This document shows, in pieces, positions 33,712-42,923 of a DNA stretch of 64,000 nt. The notes under the pieces are model-generated. The model was not told the origin of the DNA and did not search any database. It saw only the letters and a list, made by a program, of their open reading frames with translations. The stretch is from Flavivirga aquatica (GTDB lineage: Bacteria; Bacteroidota; Bacteroidia; Flavobacteriales; Flavobacteriaceae). The position numbers were made by a program, and so were the translations under genes. Location: the NCBI RefSeq assembly GCF_001747085.1, contig NZ_MDJD01000054.1:124001-188000 (forward strand). Reading direction: 5' to 3'. The stretch's first letter is position 1; every line of letters begins with the position of its first letter.

Positions 33712-36549
33712 ATGAAAAAAAGTTTACTTTTTGAAATTTCATTTCAAAAAATTGTAGTAATGTTAGCTATAATTTTTACATCAAGTATTAGTGCCAAGAA
33801 TATTTATGTTTCTAAGACTGGTAATGATACAAACCCGGGAACAATTGATAAACCCTATAAAACTATTACAAAAGCTTCTTCGGTTGCCAGGCCTGGAGAT
33901 ATTGTTGTTATAGGTCAAGGAACATATGAAGAAACAATTAGACCCGTTCGATCTGGAACACCAGGACAACCCATTACATATACCGCTAAACAAGGCGAGA
34001 AAGTAATTATTTCTGCTATGCAAGCATTAAGCGGTTGGACTTCTGATGGAGATGGAAGATGGAAAACAAAGGTCAATTGGGATCTTGGTCAACGTAATTT
34101 TGTAATGAGAGGCAAAACGGTACTTGATTTAGCTAGATGGCCTAATAATACCGATGGCGATCGTTTTACTCTAAATTCTTTAAGAAATGATGACGGAAGT
34201 CAGGATCAAGTATCTGTGAATGCCTTTTTAACCGATAGAGAAATTCCAAATTGGAATTGGTCTAACGGAGGATCAATTATGTTTTATGGAGATCGACCTG
34301 GGTCAGGATGGACAACTTGGAGAGCATGGATTAAAAGACAATCTTCTGGAAGAGTTGTTTTTGATGCGATTAAAGATCAAAGCTGGATCATAGGTTCTCA
34401 CCCACCTGGCGATAAAGGAGATTACTTCTTAGAAGGGATCAAAGAAGCATTAGATTATAAGAATGAATGGTATTTTAATCCAAAAACTAAAACACTTTTT
34501 GTTAAGCTTCCAAAAAATGCTGAGCCAAAAAATGGAGAAGTGCAAATGGCAAGAAGATCAGTTACTGCAGATCTTCAAAACCTTAATTATATTCATCTGC
34601 AAAATATTGCACTTTTTGGTGGAAACATTCTTATCAAAGGAATAGGTAATAAGTTAAATGGAATAACCTCTTTGTATGGAAGTATGACAAGAGGTATTAC
34701 CCCTAAGTTTAACTCGGGGATTAATGCAGTCGATATCAAAAGTGGTTCTAGAAATACCGTTATAGAAAATTCTGAAATTGCATTTGGTGATGCTACTGGT
34801 GTATGGGATGCGGGTACCTCTTCTATTATTAGAAATAACTACATTCATGATTTTAATTTTTTAGGATCCTATGATGCTCCAATCATGGCTCGAGGAGGTG
34901 TTAATACTAAGATAATACGTAACAATATCTCACGAGGTGGAAGAGACGCTATCCAAATTATCAATAAGAATTCTGAAGTAGCATATAATGATGTGTCTTA
35001 TAGTAATCTTATAGCGGACGATTGTGCGTTAATTTACACCATCAACAAAGGGCTTAATATGGATATCCATCACAATTGGTTTCATGATGCAAAGGGAAGA
35101 GGAAAACTAAAAAAAGCCGCTGGAATCTATTTAGATAATGATGCAGAGAATGTTCGTGTATATAGAAATGTTGTTTGGAATGTAGAATGGACGAATGTTC
35201 AAATTAATTGGAATGGAAAAGATATTGATATTTTTAATAATACTTTGGTAAAAGCTCAAGGAGGAACAATGGGTGCTTGGCATAAGAAAGGTACTAAATT
35301 TACCAATGTAAAAGTATGGAATAATATTACTGATAGAAATGCAACCGATCAAGGTGGGAATCAAGAAACAGAAGGAACTTGGGAACCACAATCTAATAAA
35401 CAAAATAACTTGGTAGATAACAAATCTTTTGTGAATCATACTAATAATAATTACAAATTAAAACCAGGAAGTAAAGCAGTTGATTTTGGTAGAGTCATAA
35501 ATAGATATACAGATAATTATGTTGGGAAATCTCCAGATGTTGGCGCTTATGAAATAGGCGATAATTGGGTACCTGGGCCTAATTGGGATATTGCTCAAGG
35601 CCCTACAGGTCAAGGTTGTTATGGTTTGCCTGGGGAATCTTGTGGTACTAATGCTAAGGACAATGTAGAGTTTGTAAATGTACCAACGACATTGCCTGTA
35701 GCAGATTCTTATACAGTTGATGTTACTTATGAAGCTTCTATAAATAGAGAACTTGTTGTAGAATTTTGGTCCGCAACAGGTTGGATAGCGAGTAGTGCTG
35801 TTCAGACCGTTTCTGCTGGTAAAGAAACAAAATCTATAACTATCCAATTACCAAAACCTGTTAAACCAGGTAAAGGATATGTTTTTAAAACCCATATACG
35901 ACCAGTAGGAGGAACTTGGCAACAGGCATTAAAATGGACACAATTGAATGATATCACTGTCGAAGCAGTTCCTCAATTCAAAGATGAGATTTCTTTTAAA
36001 GAGCCAAAAACAACATTAGTTTCAGCAGATTCTTATGTTTTAGATATAGCTTATGAAGCTTCTATAAATAGAGAACTTGTTGTAGAATTTTGGTCATCTT
36101 CAGGTTGGGTGGCACAACAAAAAGAAGTAGTTTCTGCTGGTAAAGGAGTAAAATCTATTACTGTTCAATTACCAAAACCTGCTCAATCAGGCATAGGGTA
36201 TATTTTTAAAACCCATATACGACCATTGGGTGCAAATTGGACACAAGCAATTGATAGAGATCAGGTCAATAATGTGACCATAATTGGTGGAGGAAAGAAA
36301 GAAGAAAAGAAAAAAGATATGTTATTTAATATAGATAATCTAAGAATATCTTCAAATCCCGTTAAGGAAAAGTTTACAATTCATAATTTGACAAAACCAG
36401 TATTGATACAGGTGTCGAATTTAAAAGGGCAAAAAGTACTTTCAAAAGTTATCGATAAATATAATAGTATAGACGTGTCTAGTTATAAACAAGGTATTTA
36501 CTTTATATCAATTAATAATTCTCCTTTTACTAAATTTTTAAAACAATAA
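33712..36549 (+). CDS. Secreted right-handed parallel beta-helix protein with T9SS sorting domain
   Basis: A 945-residue protein with a signal peptide (cleavage near residue 28, SISA/KNIYV). A DUF1565-like beta-helix start (YVSKTGNDTNPGTIDKPYKT) is followed by an inserted beta domain (about 100-290, ending EWYFNPKTKTLFVKLP) and the main beta-helix (about 290-590). Then come two adjacent ~108-residue beta modules (about 660-760 and 765-865; YEASINRELVVEFWS in both) and a type A T9SS C-terminal sorting domain (from about 875, LRISSNPVKEKFTIHNL to FTKFLKQ). This suggests a secreted polysaccharide lyase or glycosidase, but the substrate cannot be read. The gene is flanked by IS remnants on both sides. 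Confidence 0.9.
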   Translation: MKKSLLFEISFQKIVVMLAIIFTSSISAKNIYVSKTGNDTNPGTIDKPYKTITKASSVARPGDIVVIGQGTYEETIRPVRSGTPGQPITYTAKQGEKVIISAMQALSGWTSDGDGRWKTKVNWDLGQRNFVMRGKTVLDLARWPNNTDGDRFTLNSLRNDDGSQDQVSVNAFLTDREIPNWNWSNGGSIMFYGDRPGSGWTTWRAWIKRQSSGRVVFDAIKDQSWIIGSHPPGDKGDYFLEGIKEALDYKNEWYFNPKTKTLFVKLPKNAEPKNGEVQMARRSVTADLQNLNYIHLQNIALFGGNILIKGIGNKLNGITSLYGSMTRGITPKFNSGINAVDIKSGSRNTVIENSEIAFGDATGVWDAGTSSIIRNNYIHDFNFLGSYDAPIMARGGVNTKIIRNNISRGGRDAIQIINKNSEVAYNDVSYSNLIADDCALIYTINKGLNMDIHHNWFHDAKGRGKLKKAAGIYLDNDAENVRVYRNVVWNVEWTNVQINWNGKDIDIFNNTLVKAQGGTMGAWHKKGTKFTNVKVWNNITDRNATDQGGNQETEGTWEPQSNKQNNLVDNKSFVNHTNNNYKLKPGSKAVDFGRVINRYTDNYVGKSPDVGAYEIGDNWVPGPNWDIAQGPTGQGCYGLPGESCGTNAKDNVEFVNVPTTLPVADSYTVDVTYEASINRELVVEFWSATGWIASSAVQTVSAGKETKSITIQLPKPVKPGKGYVFKTHIRPVGGTWQQALKWTQLNDITVEAVPQFKDEISFKEPKTTLVSADSYVLDIAYEASINRELVVEFWSSSGWVAQQKEVVSAGKGVKSITVQLPKPAQSGIGYIFKTHIRPLGANWTQAIDRDQVNNVTIIGGGKKEEKKKDMLFNIDNLRISSNPVKEKFTIHNLTKPVLIQVSNLKGQKVLSKVIDKYNSIDVSSYKQGIYFISINNSPFTKFLKQ
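35726..36095 (+). repeat. Internal 324 bp module duplication in the beta-helix protein gene
   Basis: A 46-base sequence is identical at 35726-35771 and 36050-36095 (start CTTATGAAGCTTCTATAAAT). The offset of 324 bases equals 108 codons. The surrounding protein modules remain alignable, so this is a tandem duplication kept similar by recent origin or gene conversion. Confidence 0.9.
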
Positions 36550-36581
36550 GAGTAATAAAAAAAAGGCCGCTTATACTATCA

Positions 36582-37263
36582 GAGGCTACTGAAAAAGTCA
36601 CGAACTTAAATAAAAGCGGTAAGTATTTTAGATACTTGCCGTTTTTTGTATTTTGTATTCATGATAGTTCAACAGGAATCTCTTCGGTTAAGCGAGTACA
36701 GTTCTTTATATGATTTAATCGTTCCAAGTACCAACTTGTTAAGACGTATCAATGATTTAATAGATTTTAATTTTATCTATGACGAACTAGCATCTAAGTA
36801 TTCACAAACTCTAGGCAGAAAAGCAGAAAGTCCCATACGTTTATTTAAATACTTGCTACTAAAAGTAATTTATACCATTTCAGATGTAGATGTAGTTGAG
36901 CGTTCACGCTATGACATGTCCTTCAAATACTTTTTAGAGATGTTACCAGAAGAAGATGTTATTGCCCCAAGTACTTTAACTAAGTTTCGTAGGCAACGTT
37001 TAAAGGACACCAATTTGCTGGATATGCTTATCAATAGAACAGTTAGCATTGCTGTTGAACAAGGCATCATAAAATCCAGATCAATTATTGTAGATGCTAC
37101 CAAAGAAGCAATAAGCATTATTTGAGCCAAAATAGAGAGTATAAAAGTGCAAATTGAATCATAAAAAGCTTAAAATCAAAAAGAGATTTCACAAAATTAA
37201 TTCGTGAAATCTCTTATAATGAAGTTCGCGTTTTCAAAATACGATTACTTTTTCAGTAGCCTC
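36582..37263. mobile_element. IS1182-type deletion derivative with intact ends
   Basis: A 682 bp element has exact 17 bp terminal inverted repeats (GAGGCTACTGAAAAAGT at 36582-36598; its reverse complement at 37247-37263). It is flanked by a 9 bp direct target duplication, ATACTATCA (36573-36581 and 37264-37272). The insertion split a terminator whose arms, GCCGCTT (before 36573) and AAGCGGC (after 37272) with A- and T-runs, now flank the element. It holds only the N-terminal third of a transposase gene. Confidence 0.88.
36661..37125 (+). pseudogene. Truncated IS1182-family transposase
   Basis: From the Met at 36661 the 154-residue frame carries the N-terminal transposase domain (SLYDLIVPSTNLLRRINDLI, LFKYLLLKVIYTISDVDVVE, PSTLTKFRRQRL) and the start of the catalytic core (SIIVDAT, with the first Asp). 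It then ends abruptly (KEAISII). Full-length family members are roughly three times longer. The rest of the gene appears deleted. Confidence 0.85.
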
Positions 37264-37440
37264 ATACTATCAAAGCGGCTTTTTTTTATTTGTTTAGGTA
37301 GAGTTCTCTTTTTACAAGAAAGACTTTCTCTTTTTGTTGATTAACCCGAATAATTCATTAAAAGTAAAAAAAATCTGAGTGTAAAATATTATATTTAAGT
37401 GACCAACAACAAATATTTCACTTTTAAAAACTACCCAGAT

Positions 37441-38709
37441 TTGAATACTAAAAATACATTATTTTATCGAGGAAATCAATCAGTTTCAGTTGATTTTTAA
37501 GCCACAGAAATGAGTTTAGATGGTTCTTTAATTCTTCTTGAAAAATTAGAACGAGAACACAAACTATTAGCTCATTTTGGTAAATTATTACCAGGTGATC
37601 GTAACCCGAACTATATTACTTATAGTTGAGAAGATCAACTCAAGCAACGTGTATTTATATTAATGCTAGGTTATTAAGATGCCAATGACGTGATTCATTT
37701 GAAGAATGACCCCTTGTTTAAAGATGTCCTTCAAGGTGATTTAGCATCTCAACCGACAATCTCACATTTCGAAAATAATCTTGATACAGCCTCCATTTTC
37801 AAACTATCTTAAGCATCGATTAATCATTATGTTTCAAGTATAAAAGGACGTAATAAAGTTATTATAGATATTGACACTACATTATGGAACCCAAACAATT
37901 ATCAATGTTTAATAGGTATTATGGTAAATTTATGCTTAATGAATTGTTTTTCCATAATGGCAAAACTGGACAAATAATTTCACCAGTTTTACGTCCTAGT
38001 AATAGCCATTCCAACCGATGGTACGTAGGAATATTAAGAAGAATTGTTCGTAAAATAAGAGCAACTTATCCAGATTTAGAAATCATTATCCGCACAGATA
38101 GTGGGTTTAGCTGTACCCTTTTTACAAATTAGTAGATCATTACAATTTGCTATTTGTCATAGGTCAAGTCAGTAATGCCGTGCTAAAAAGAAAAGTTGAA
38201 CATCTCTATGTAGCTTAAATATAAAACATCAACACTTTATAAGCTTTACTTATCAAGACAAATCATGGCACAGCCCGCAACAAGCCTATACAAAAATTGA
38301 AAGTACAGATAAAGGACTAAATGTTCGTCGTTTTATTAGTAATATAAAAGAGCAAGAAGCCCGTGAAATCTACTTTGATTTTTATGTAAAACGCTAAGAA
38401 GCAAGCGAGAACAAAATTAAGGAAGTGAAAATACATGTGTTTTTCAAGTAGATTATCAAATCATGTTTTTTTTGGCTAATTTTTTCAGGCTATTTCTAAG
38501 TAACTTAGCTTACAAAATGTTTTTACTACTCAAAAAAAGTATAAAAAAGACTAGATTTACAAAAGCAAAAAAAAATGGCAAATAAGCATGATAAGATCCC
38601 AGTTGTTAAAAATTGGAGCAACACTTAAAATTACTAAAAAACGAATTTACTATCAATTGTCAAAAGCATTTGTAAATCAAGATTTGTTTAGAGAGATAAT
38701 AACACAGTA
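37441..38709 (+). pseudogene. IS1380-family transposase, degenerate
   Basis: Recognisable segments are MSLDGSLILLEKLEREHKLL, GDLASQPTISHFEN, the DDE-region KVIIDIDTT, then in another frame HSNRWYVGILRRIVRKIRATYP and IIIRTDSGFS, and later IESTDKGLNVRRFI and the C-terminal YYQLSKAFVNQDLF. It carries at least four in-frame stops (near 37498, 37627, 37675 and 37810) and several frameshifts. Several stops sit where Trp or Gln is expected. Confidence 0.85.
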
Positions 38710-39117
38710 AAGGTTTTAAAATGTGAATTTTAAAACCTTGGGATACTTATGTCTTGGTGTGAAAAATCGACCATTTTTTTAATTTATTGAACATATATAT
38801 AGAACCAGTCATTCAAAAAAATCGTATAAATCTCTAAATAGAAAACAATAATTAAAGGGTAAACACAAATATTCGATTATTAAACTCAATAGTATACTAT
38901 GAATAATGCGGGTTAAGCTAAAAAAACAATACCTCTAACTATAAAAAATGTCTTGGACAAAGAATCGAATAGTACTGTACTACACTTTAAATTTTTACGT
39001 TTTAAGGTGCCTTTAAATTTTTTAAAAAACACCCTCAAAACGTAATACCCAAATAACATACCTAAAGTTGATACCAAAGCTATTATGAGGTATTGATTTG
39101 TTCATAAAGTTTTTATT
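38710..39117. other. Gene-free region between IS1380 remnant and stress island
   Basis: About 400 bases with no supportable gene; it probably contains the IS1380 right end and the left boundary of the island. Confidence 0.4.
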
Positions 39118-39483
39118 CTATGGTTCGTACTTTAAATTTAATATTTGTTGTACTACCTTAACTTGAAAGGCGGCAATATACTTGCTTTTAGGTTCGGCAT
39201 TTAACAAAATTAGAGAATATCCTAATTTGGACAAACGACAGTCCAAAAAAGAAGTTCCATTTTTCGACGAAATAACCGCTTGAAAATGTTTTTTGGCATC
39301 AAGCCTTGATTTCTAAGCCGCTAGTATTGCCTTCTTAACGGCTAACTTTATATCCTCGGAACGAACATCATTTGCTAATAAATCCCTAGCTAAATGTATC
39401 ATCTCTTTCTGGTAAACTTTATTTAAAAAATTCTGTACGGCATCGCTTTGTGCATAATGCTTCTGAAAAATTATCATTTCCAT
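39118..39483 (-). pseudogene. Unknown 121-aa protein interrupted by one in-frame TAG
   Basis: From the ATG at 39483 the frame reads MEMIIFQKHYAQSDAVQNF, ARDLLANDVRSEDIKLAVKK and ILAA, then TAG, then KSRLDAKKHFQAVISSKNGT and on to KYIAAFQVKVVQQILNLKYEP and a TAG at 39118-39120. Apart from the single amber codon (Gln CAG to TAG is the simplest origin) the frame is clean. It follows thioredoxin by 12 bases on the same strand and so would be the last gene of that operon. The family is not recognised. Either a recent pseudogene or a sequencing/natural amber variant. Confidence 0.55.
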
Positions 39484-39495
39484 CTTTCAAACTTT

Positions 39496-39795
39496 TTAAC
39501 TATACTGGTTTATAATATTATGTAATTGTTGTTTGCTATGTACTCCCGATTGTTTCCAAAGTAACTTTCCATCTTTGAACAGGACTATTGTTGGTACACT
39601 TCGAATTTGATATTGTTGTGATAATTTTGGATTTTTATCAATATCTATTTTGATAATCCTCACCTTACTACCTGTTTCTTTTGCCACCTCATTGATAATA
39701 GAACCTTGCGCTTTGCATGGGCCACACCATTCTGCATGAAAATCTACCAACACAGGTTTTTCACAATTAATTATATTTTTAAAACTTCCTTTCAT
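39496..39795 (-). CDS. trxA: Thioredoxin
   Basis: A 99-residue cytosolic thioredoxin with the active site AEWCGPC (Cys24, Cys27), the cis-Pro motif IRSVPTIVLF and KDGKLLWKQSG. It lacks a signal peptide. It starts 6 bases after the DnaJ-type gene, in the same operon, and so is likely a stress-island thioredoxin distinct from the housekeeping copy. Confidence 0.93.
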   Translation of the reverse strand: MKGSFKNIINCEKPVLVDFHAEWCGPCKAQGSIINEVAKETGSKVRIIKIDIDKNPKLSQQYQIRSVPTIVLFKDGKLLWKQSGVHSKQQLHNIINQYS

Positions 39796-39801
39796 TTTAG
39801 T

Positions 39802-40743
39802 TTAATTTTTTTGTGTTTCCCGTATGCCATTAAGTTTTTTAAATAACGCTTCTTCCTCTACGCTTAAATTTTTGGGCAGGTTTACCTGAATTTTAACCAT
39901 TAAATCTCCGTGAAATTTTGTGCCATACACTGGCATTCCCTTTCCTTTTAAGCGCAAGGTTTTTCCATTATCTGTACCTTTTGGTACCGTCATTTTTACT
40001 GAACCTGTTAACGTTGGAATTTCTATTTTGCCTCCCAAAATAGCTATGTACAAGTCTATAGTCTTGGTCACCCACATGTCGTTGCCCTTTCGTTCAAATC
40101 TTGGGTCTGGTTGTATTCGAAGACTGATGTACAAATCTCCCTTAGCACCACCATTGACTCCTGGTTGCCCTTTCCCTTTTATTTTTAACTTCAGACCATC
40201 GTAAGCACCGGGTTTGATAATTATCCTTAGTTTTTGACCATTAAGTTCAAAGGTGCGTTTACTTCCCTTATAGGCTTCTAAAAGCGTAACGGGCAATTCA
40301 GCCTCTATATCGCCTCCAGTAAACCCTCTTGAGCTACGTTTTTTACCGCCGCCAAAACCGCCTGACCCTCTACCTCCAAAGAACTGCTCAAAGAAACTGG
40401 AAAAGCCACTACCGTTATCACCGAAAAACTCAGATGGATCCCCTTCATAATAGTAAGTGTTTTGTCCACTGGGTTGCTGCTGTGCATACTGTCTCCAATC
40501 ACCACCTGCCTGTTCATAGGCTTTCCAGTTGGCTCCTAAGCTATCGTATTTTTCTCTTTTCTCAGGGTCGCTGAGTACTTCGTTGGCTTCATTGACTTCT
40601 TTAAATTTTTCTTCAGCAGACTTATCACCCTTGGTTTTATCTGGGTGATATTTGGCTGCTAATTTTCGATAGGCTTTTTTTATGTCTTTTGGTGTTGAGC
40701 TTTTGTCAACACCAAGTATTCTGTAATAATCTTTATATTCCAT
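39802..40743 (-). CDS. cbpA: DnaJ/CbpA-type co-chaperone
   Basis: A 313-residue J-domain protein. The J domain (residues 4-70) contains the HPD motif in KYHPDKTKG. It is followed by a Gly/Phe-rich linker ([17 protein letters not shown]) and two C-terminal substrate-binding domains ([20 protein letters not shown], then [17 protein letters not shown]). There is no CxxCxGxG zinc finger, so this is the class B, CbpA type. It would stimulate DnaK. It is followed by thioredoxin and preceded by the sigma-like gene. The symbol is by class. Confidence 0.9.
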   Translation of the reverse strand: MEYKDYYRILGVDKSSTPKDIKKAYRKLAAKYHPDKTKGDKSAEEKFKEVNEANEVLSDPEKREKYDSLGANWKAYEQAGGDWRQYAQQQPSGQNTYYYEGDPSEFFGDNGSGFSSFFEQFFGGRGSGGFGGGKKRSSRGFTGGDIEAELPVTLLEAYKGSKRTFELNGQKLRIIIKPGAYDGLKLKIKGKGQPGVNGGAKGDLYISLRIQPDPRFERKGNDMWVTKTIDLYIAILGGKIEIPTLTGSVKMTVPKGTDNGKTLRLKGKGMPVYGTKFHGDLMVKIQVNLPKNLSVEEEALFKKLNGIRETQKN

Positions 40744-40798
40744 TTTTATAAACTTATTTAACTATTTATGGATGTATTTGGTGTTGTATTTTTTCTTT

Positions 40799-41539
40799 TT
40801 AGCTTAAAAACCGACTTTTAAAACTTAACCTTAATAAGTTCATTGCTTCATGAAGCAGTCCATCAACTTTTTCAACCTGCATTCGTTTTATATGTGCAAT
40901 TTTTTTTGCATCAAACCCTCTTAAGGTATGTAAATCAAATACACTTTGAGTTGTCGTCGGTAATTTTCTCAATACCATCTGCATATGAGAATTTATACGC
41001 TCTTTGGACAATTCTTTTTCGAATTTAGCAGTGAGTTCCTTTTCATTATCCTCGATAAAAATATCTTTTAACTCATAATTATTTTTTCTTAAATTAATGT
41101 CATCCAACTCGTCAAGCGTTAGTAAATCACCGTCGCCATCTGTACTGAATTCCTCTTCCATAGCATCCCATTCTTGTTTAGAATACTCATCTATATCTTT
41201 AAAGAAAAAATCATCAAATTCTTCATCCACAAGGGCGTCTTGAATCAAGATGTCGATTACCTTGAAGAGCCAAATATGAAAATCATCCTGATTATCTAGC
41301 TCATCTATGTGGTCATACACATAAATATACAGGTCGTTTACAAAATCATCTACACCATACCCTTGCTGTTTTAACAGCTCTTTTTTTGAAGCTGTTTCCA
41401 TACTATTTATGATGTGTTGCTTTGCAGCAGGCAATAGTTCCATAAATTTATCTTTAAAAGCATCTTGCTTATTCTCTTTTTTTAGGTTTTTTAAAACCAC
41501 AAAAAACTCTTGTATTTGAATGTGATATGTATTTTTCAT
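40799..41539 (-). CDS. Divergent sigma-70/ECF-like protein with acidic linker
   Basis: A 246-residue protein. Residues about 50-110 resemble sigma region 2 (GYGVDDFVNDLYIYVYDHI, DDFHIWLFKVIDILIQDAL). Residues about 185-240 resemble region 4 with a helix-turn-helix (LRKLPTTTQSVFDLHTLRGF, AKKIAHIKRMQVEKVDGLL). Between them lies a strongly acidic segment (about 110-175, many Asp/Glu). This is longer and more acidic than a normal ECF linker. It heads the minus-strand operon with dnaJ and trxA and is divergent from hsp20, so it is a good candidate regulator of the island. Sigma activity is inferred, not shown. Confidence 0.65.
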   Translation of the reverse strand: MKNTYHIQIQEFFVVLKNLKKENKQDAFKDKFMELLPAAKQHIINSMETASKKELLKQQGYGVDDFVNDLYIYVYDHIDELDNQDDFHIWLFKVIDILIQDALVDEEFDDFFFKDIDEYSKQEWDAMEEEFSTDGDGDLLTLDELDDINLRKNNYELKDIFIEDNEKELTAKFEKELSKERINSHMQMVLRKLPTTTQSVFDLHTLRGFDAKKIAHIKRMQVEKVDGLLHEAMNLLRLSFKSRFLS

Positions 41540-41670
41540 AATTCTTTATTTTAATCTAATACAATAATTACGTATCTTAGTTTTTTACTCATATTTCAAA
41601 AAAAGTACCAATCTCTTTCCCATAACCTCGTAATAAATCAAGTCTTTGTAAACGACCAATTCTTGGAAAA

Positions 41671-41732
41671 AATGACATACTAAAATGCGTCATTATGTCA
41701 TTTATTAATTAAACAAAACTGCCATAATGACA
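41671..41732. promoter_or_regulatory. Inverted-repeat cluster, possible activator-binding sites
   Basis: Two inverted copies of TCATTATG occur at 41690-41697 and (as CATAATGA) 41723-41730; extended to 13 bases they differ at two positions. A second 8 bp dyad, AATGACAT/ATGTCATT, spans 41671-41702. They lie 65-130 bases upstream of the -24/-12 element, where enhancer-binding proteins normally bind. Confidence 0.5.
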
Positions 41733-41795
41733 AAAAACAATAAACTAGAGTAGTGGATTTTGACTGAAATTAATTAAAAAGGCTTTTTTTTCATT

Positions 41796-41812
41796 TTGGC
41801 ATTTCATTTGCC
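41796..41812 (+). promoter_or_regulatory. Sigma-54 (-24/-12) promoter for hsp20
   Basis: TTGGCATTTCATTTGCC has the invariant GG (41798-41799) and GC (41810-41811) separated by exactly 10 bases. It matches the TGGCAC-N5-TTGC consensus at TGGCA and TTTGC. Transcription would begin near 41823, about 60 bases before the hsp20 ATG. Confidence 0.65.
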
Positions 41813-41882
41813 TAGAGCTATTTCGAAATCAATCAAGATTTCAAAAAATGATTTAATGTTTAATTTTTAAATTTTTGTAATT

Positions 41883-42359
41883 ATGAGCACATTAGTTAAT
41901 GTCACTAAAAATGGAGGTTTATCAAATGTTAATTCAAGTTTAAACTTCCCAACTTGGTCAAGATGGATAGATGATATCTTCAATGCAGATCTACCATCAG
42001 TATTTACTTCAAACTTTAATACTGGTATTACCTTGCCAAAAGTAAACATCAAGGAAACAGCTGATGCTTTCGTGGTGGATATGGCAGTACCTGGTCTTAA
42101 GAAATCAGATTTTCACTTAGACCTTGACAATCAAATGTTGTCTATCTCTACAGAGATGAAAGAAGAAAACGAACACAAAGAAGAAAACTATACTCGCAGA
42201 GAGTTTGGTTATTCTTCGTTTAAAAGAACTTTCACTTTACCTGAGAGTGTAGATGATGGTAAGATTGATGCGAGCTACAAAGATGGTATTCTTAGCATTC
42301 ATTTACCTAAGAAAGAAGAGGCTAAACAAAAGCCTGCTAGAACCATCAAGATTTCGTAA
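41883..42359 (+). CDS. hsp20: Small heat-shock protein Hsp20 (first copy)
   Basis: A 158-residue alpha-crystallin-domain chaperone: ITLPKVNIKETADAFVVDMA opens the domain, followed by VPGLKKSDFHLDL, RREFGYSSFKRTFTLPESV and the conserved GILSIHLPK. The C-terminal IxI anchor is present (TIKIS). It holds unfolding proteins for refolding. It is preceded by a sigma-54-type promoter and followed by a G/C-rich hairpin before the second hsp20. Confidence 0.95.
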   Translation: MSTLVNVTKNGGLSNVNSSLNFPTWSRWIDDIFNADLPSVFTSNFNTGITLPKVNIKETADAFVVDMAVPGLKKSDFHLDLDNQMLSISTEMKEENEHKEENYTRREFGYSSFKRTFTLPESVDDGKIDASYKDGILSIHLPKKEEAKQKPARTIKIS

Positions 42360-42392
42360 TTGGTTGGTTAGTTTTTTTGATTGATTGAAGTT

Positions 42393-42412
42393 GGGGCTGA
42401 AACCCCAGCCCC
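42393..42412 (+). terminator. Hairpin between the two hsp20 genes
   Basis: Stem GGGGCTG / CAGCCCC with a 6-base loop, followed by TTCTTAAT. The T-run is weak, so it may be a partial terminator, or an mRNA-stability element that makes the first hsp20 more abundant than downstream genes. Confidence 0.55.
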
Positions 42413-42451
42413 TTCTTAATCAATATGTCAAACCCTTAATTTTTTTGAAAA

Positions 42452-42880
42452 ATGAAAGTTTTTGGAAAAGAGATTGGTAAGGCAATTAAATTCCCTCCGT
42501 TTATTGACCAGTTTGTGAGTAAACTATTGCCTAATCATAATAATAAAGAAATGGTAACTGTTCCTTATGCCAATATTAGTGATGAGGACAAAGCATTTGA
42601 ACTTTCCATTGCCTTATCTGGTATGGATAAAGAAGACGTTCAAATGGAGATTTGGGGTAATTATTTAACCATAAGAGCAAAATCCCAAGCACAAAAAGAA
42701 AAAAAAGAAAAAAATTGGATTAGAACAGAATTTGTTAACCACTCTTTTTATAGAGCTTTTGAGTTACCAGTAAACGCTGATACAGAAAAAGTAGTAGCAC
42801 AAATGAAAAATGGACGACTCGATATTAAAATGGGTAAAAAAAATACCCTGAAAGCGCAAAGAACAATTACTGTAAACTAA
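42452..42880 (+). CDS. Divergent Hsp20-family protein (second copy)
   Basis: A 142-residue alpha-crystallin-type protein. The domain (about 40-135) shows VPYANISDEDKAFELSIALS, GMDKEDVQMEI, then RTEFVNHSFYRAFELPVN and NGRLDIKMGKK in place of the classic GIL motif. The C-terminus TITVN gives an IxV-type anchor. It is much diverged from the first copy, so this is an old paralogue pair or two separate families, not a recent duplication. Confidence 0.88.
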   Translation: MKVFGKEIGKAIKFPPFIDQFVSKLLPNHNNKEMVTVPYANISDEDKAFELSIALSGMDKEDVQMEIWGNYLTIRAKSQAQKEKKEKNWIRTEFVNHSFYRAFELPVNADTEKVVAQMKNGRLDIKMGKKNTLKAQRTITVN

Positions 42881-42923
42881 AGTATTATTTATAACATGTT
42901 TAACCTTTAAATAATTTTATAAA

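Noticed and set aside
35131-35847. Minus-strand open frames inside the beta-helix protein gene
   Set aside because: They are antisense to a clear coding region with domain structure; they lack ribosome sites and family features.
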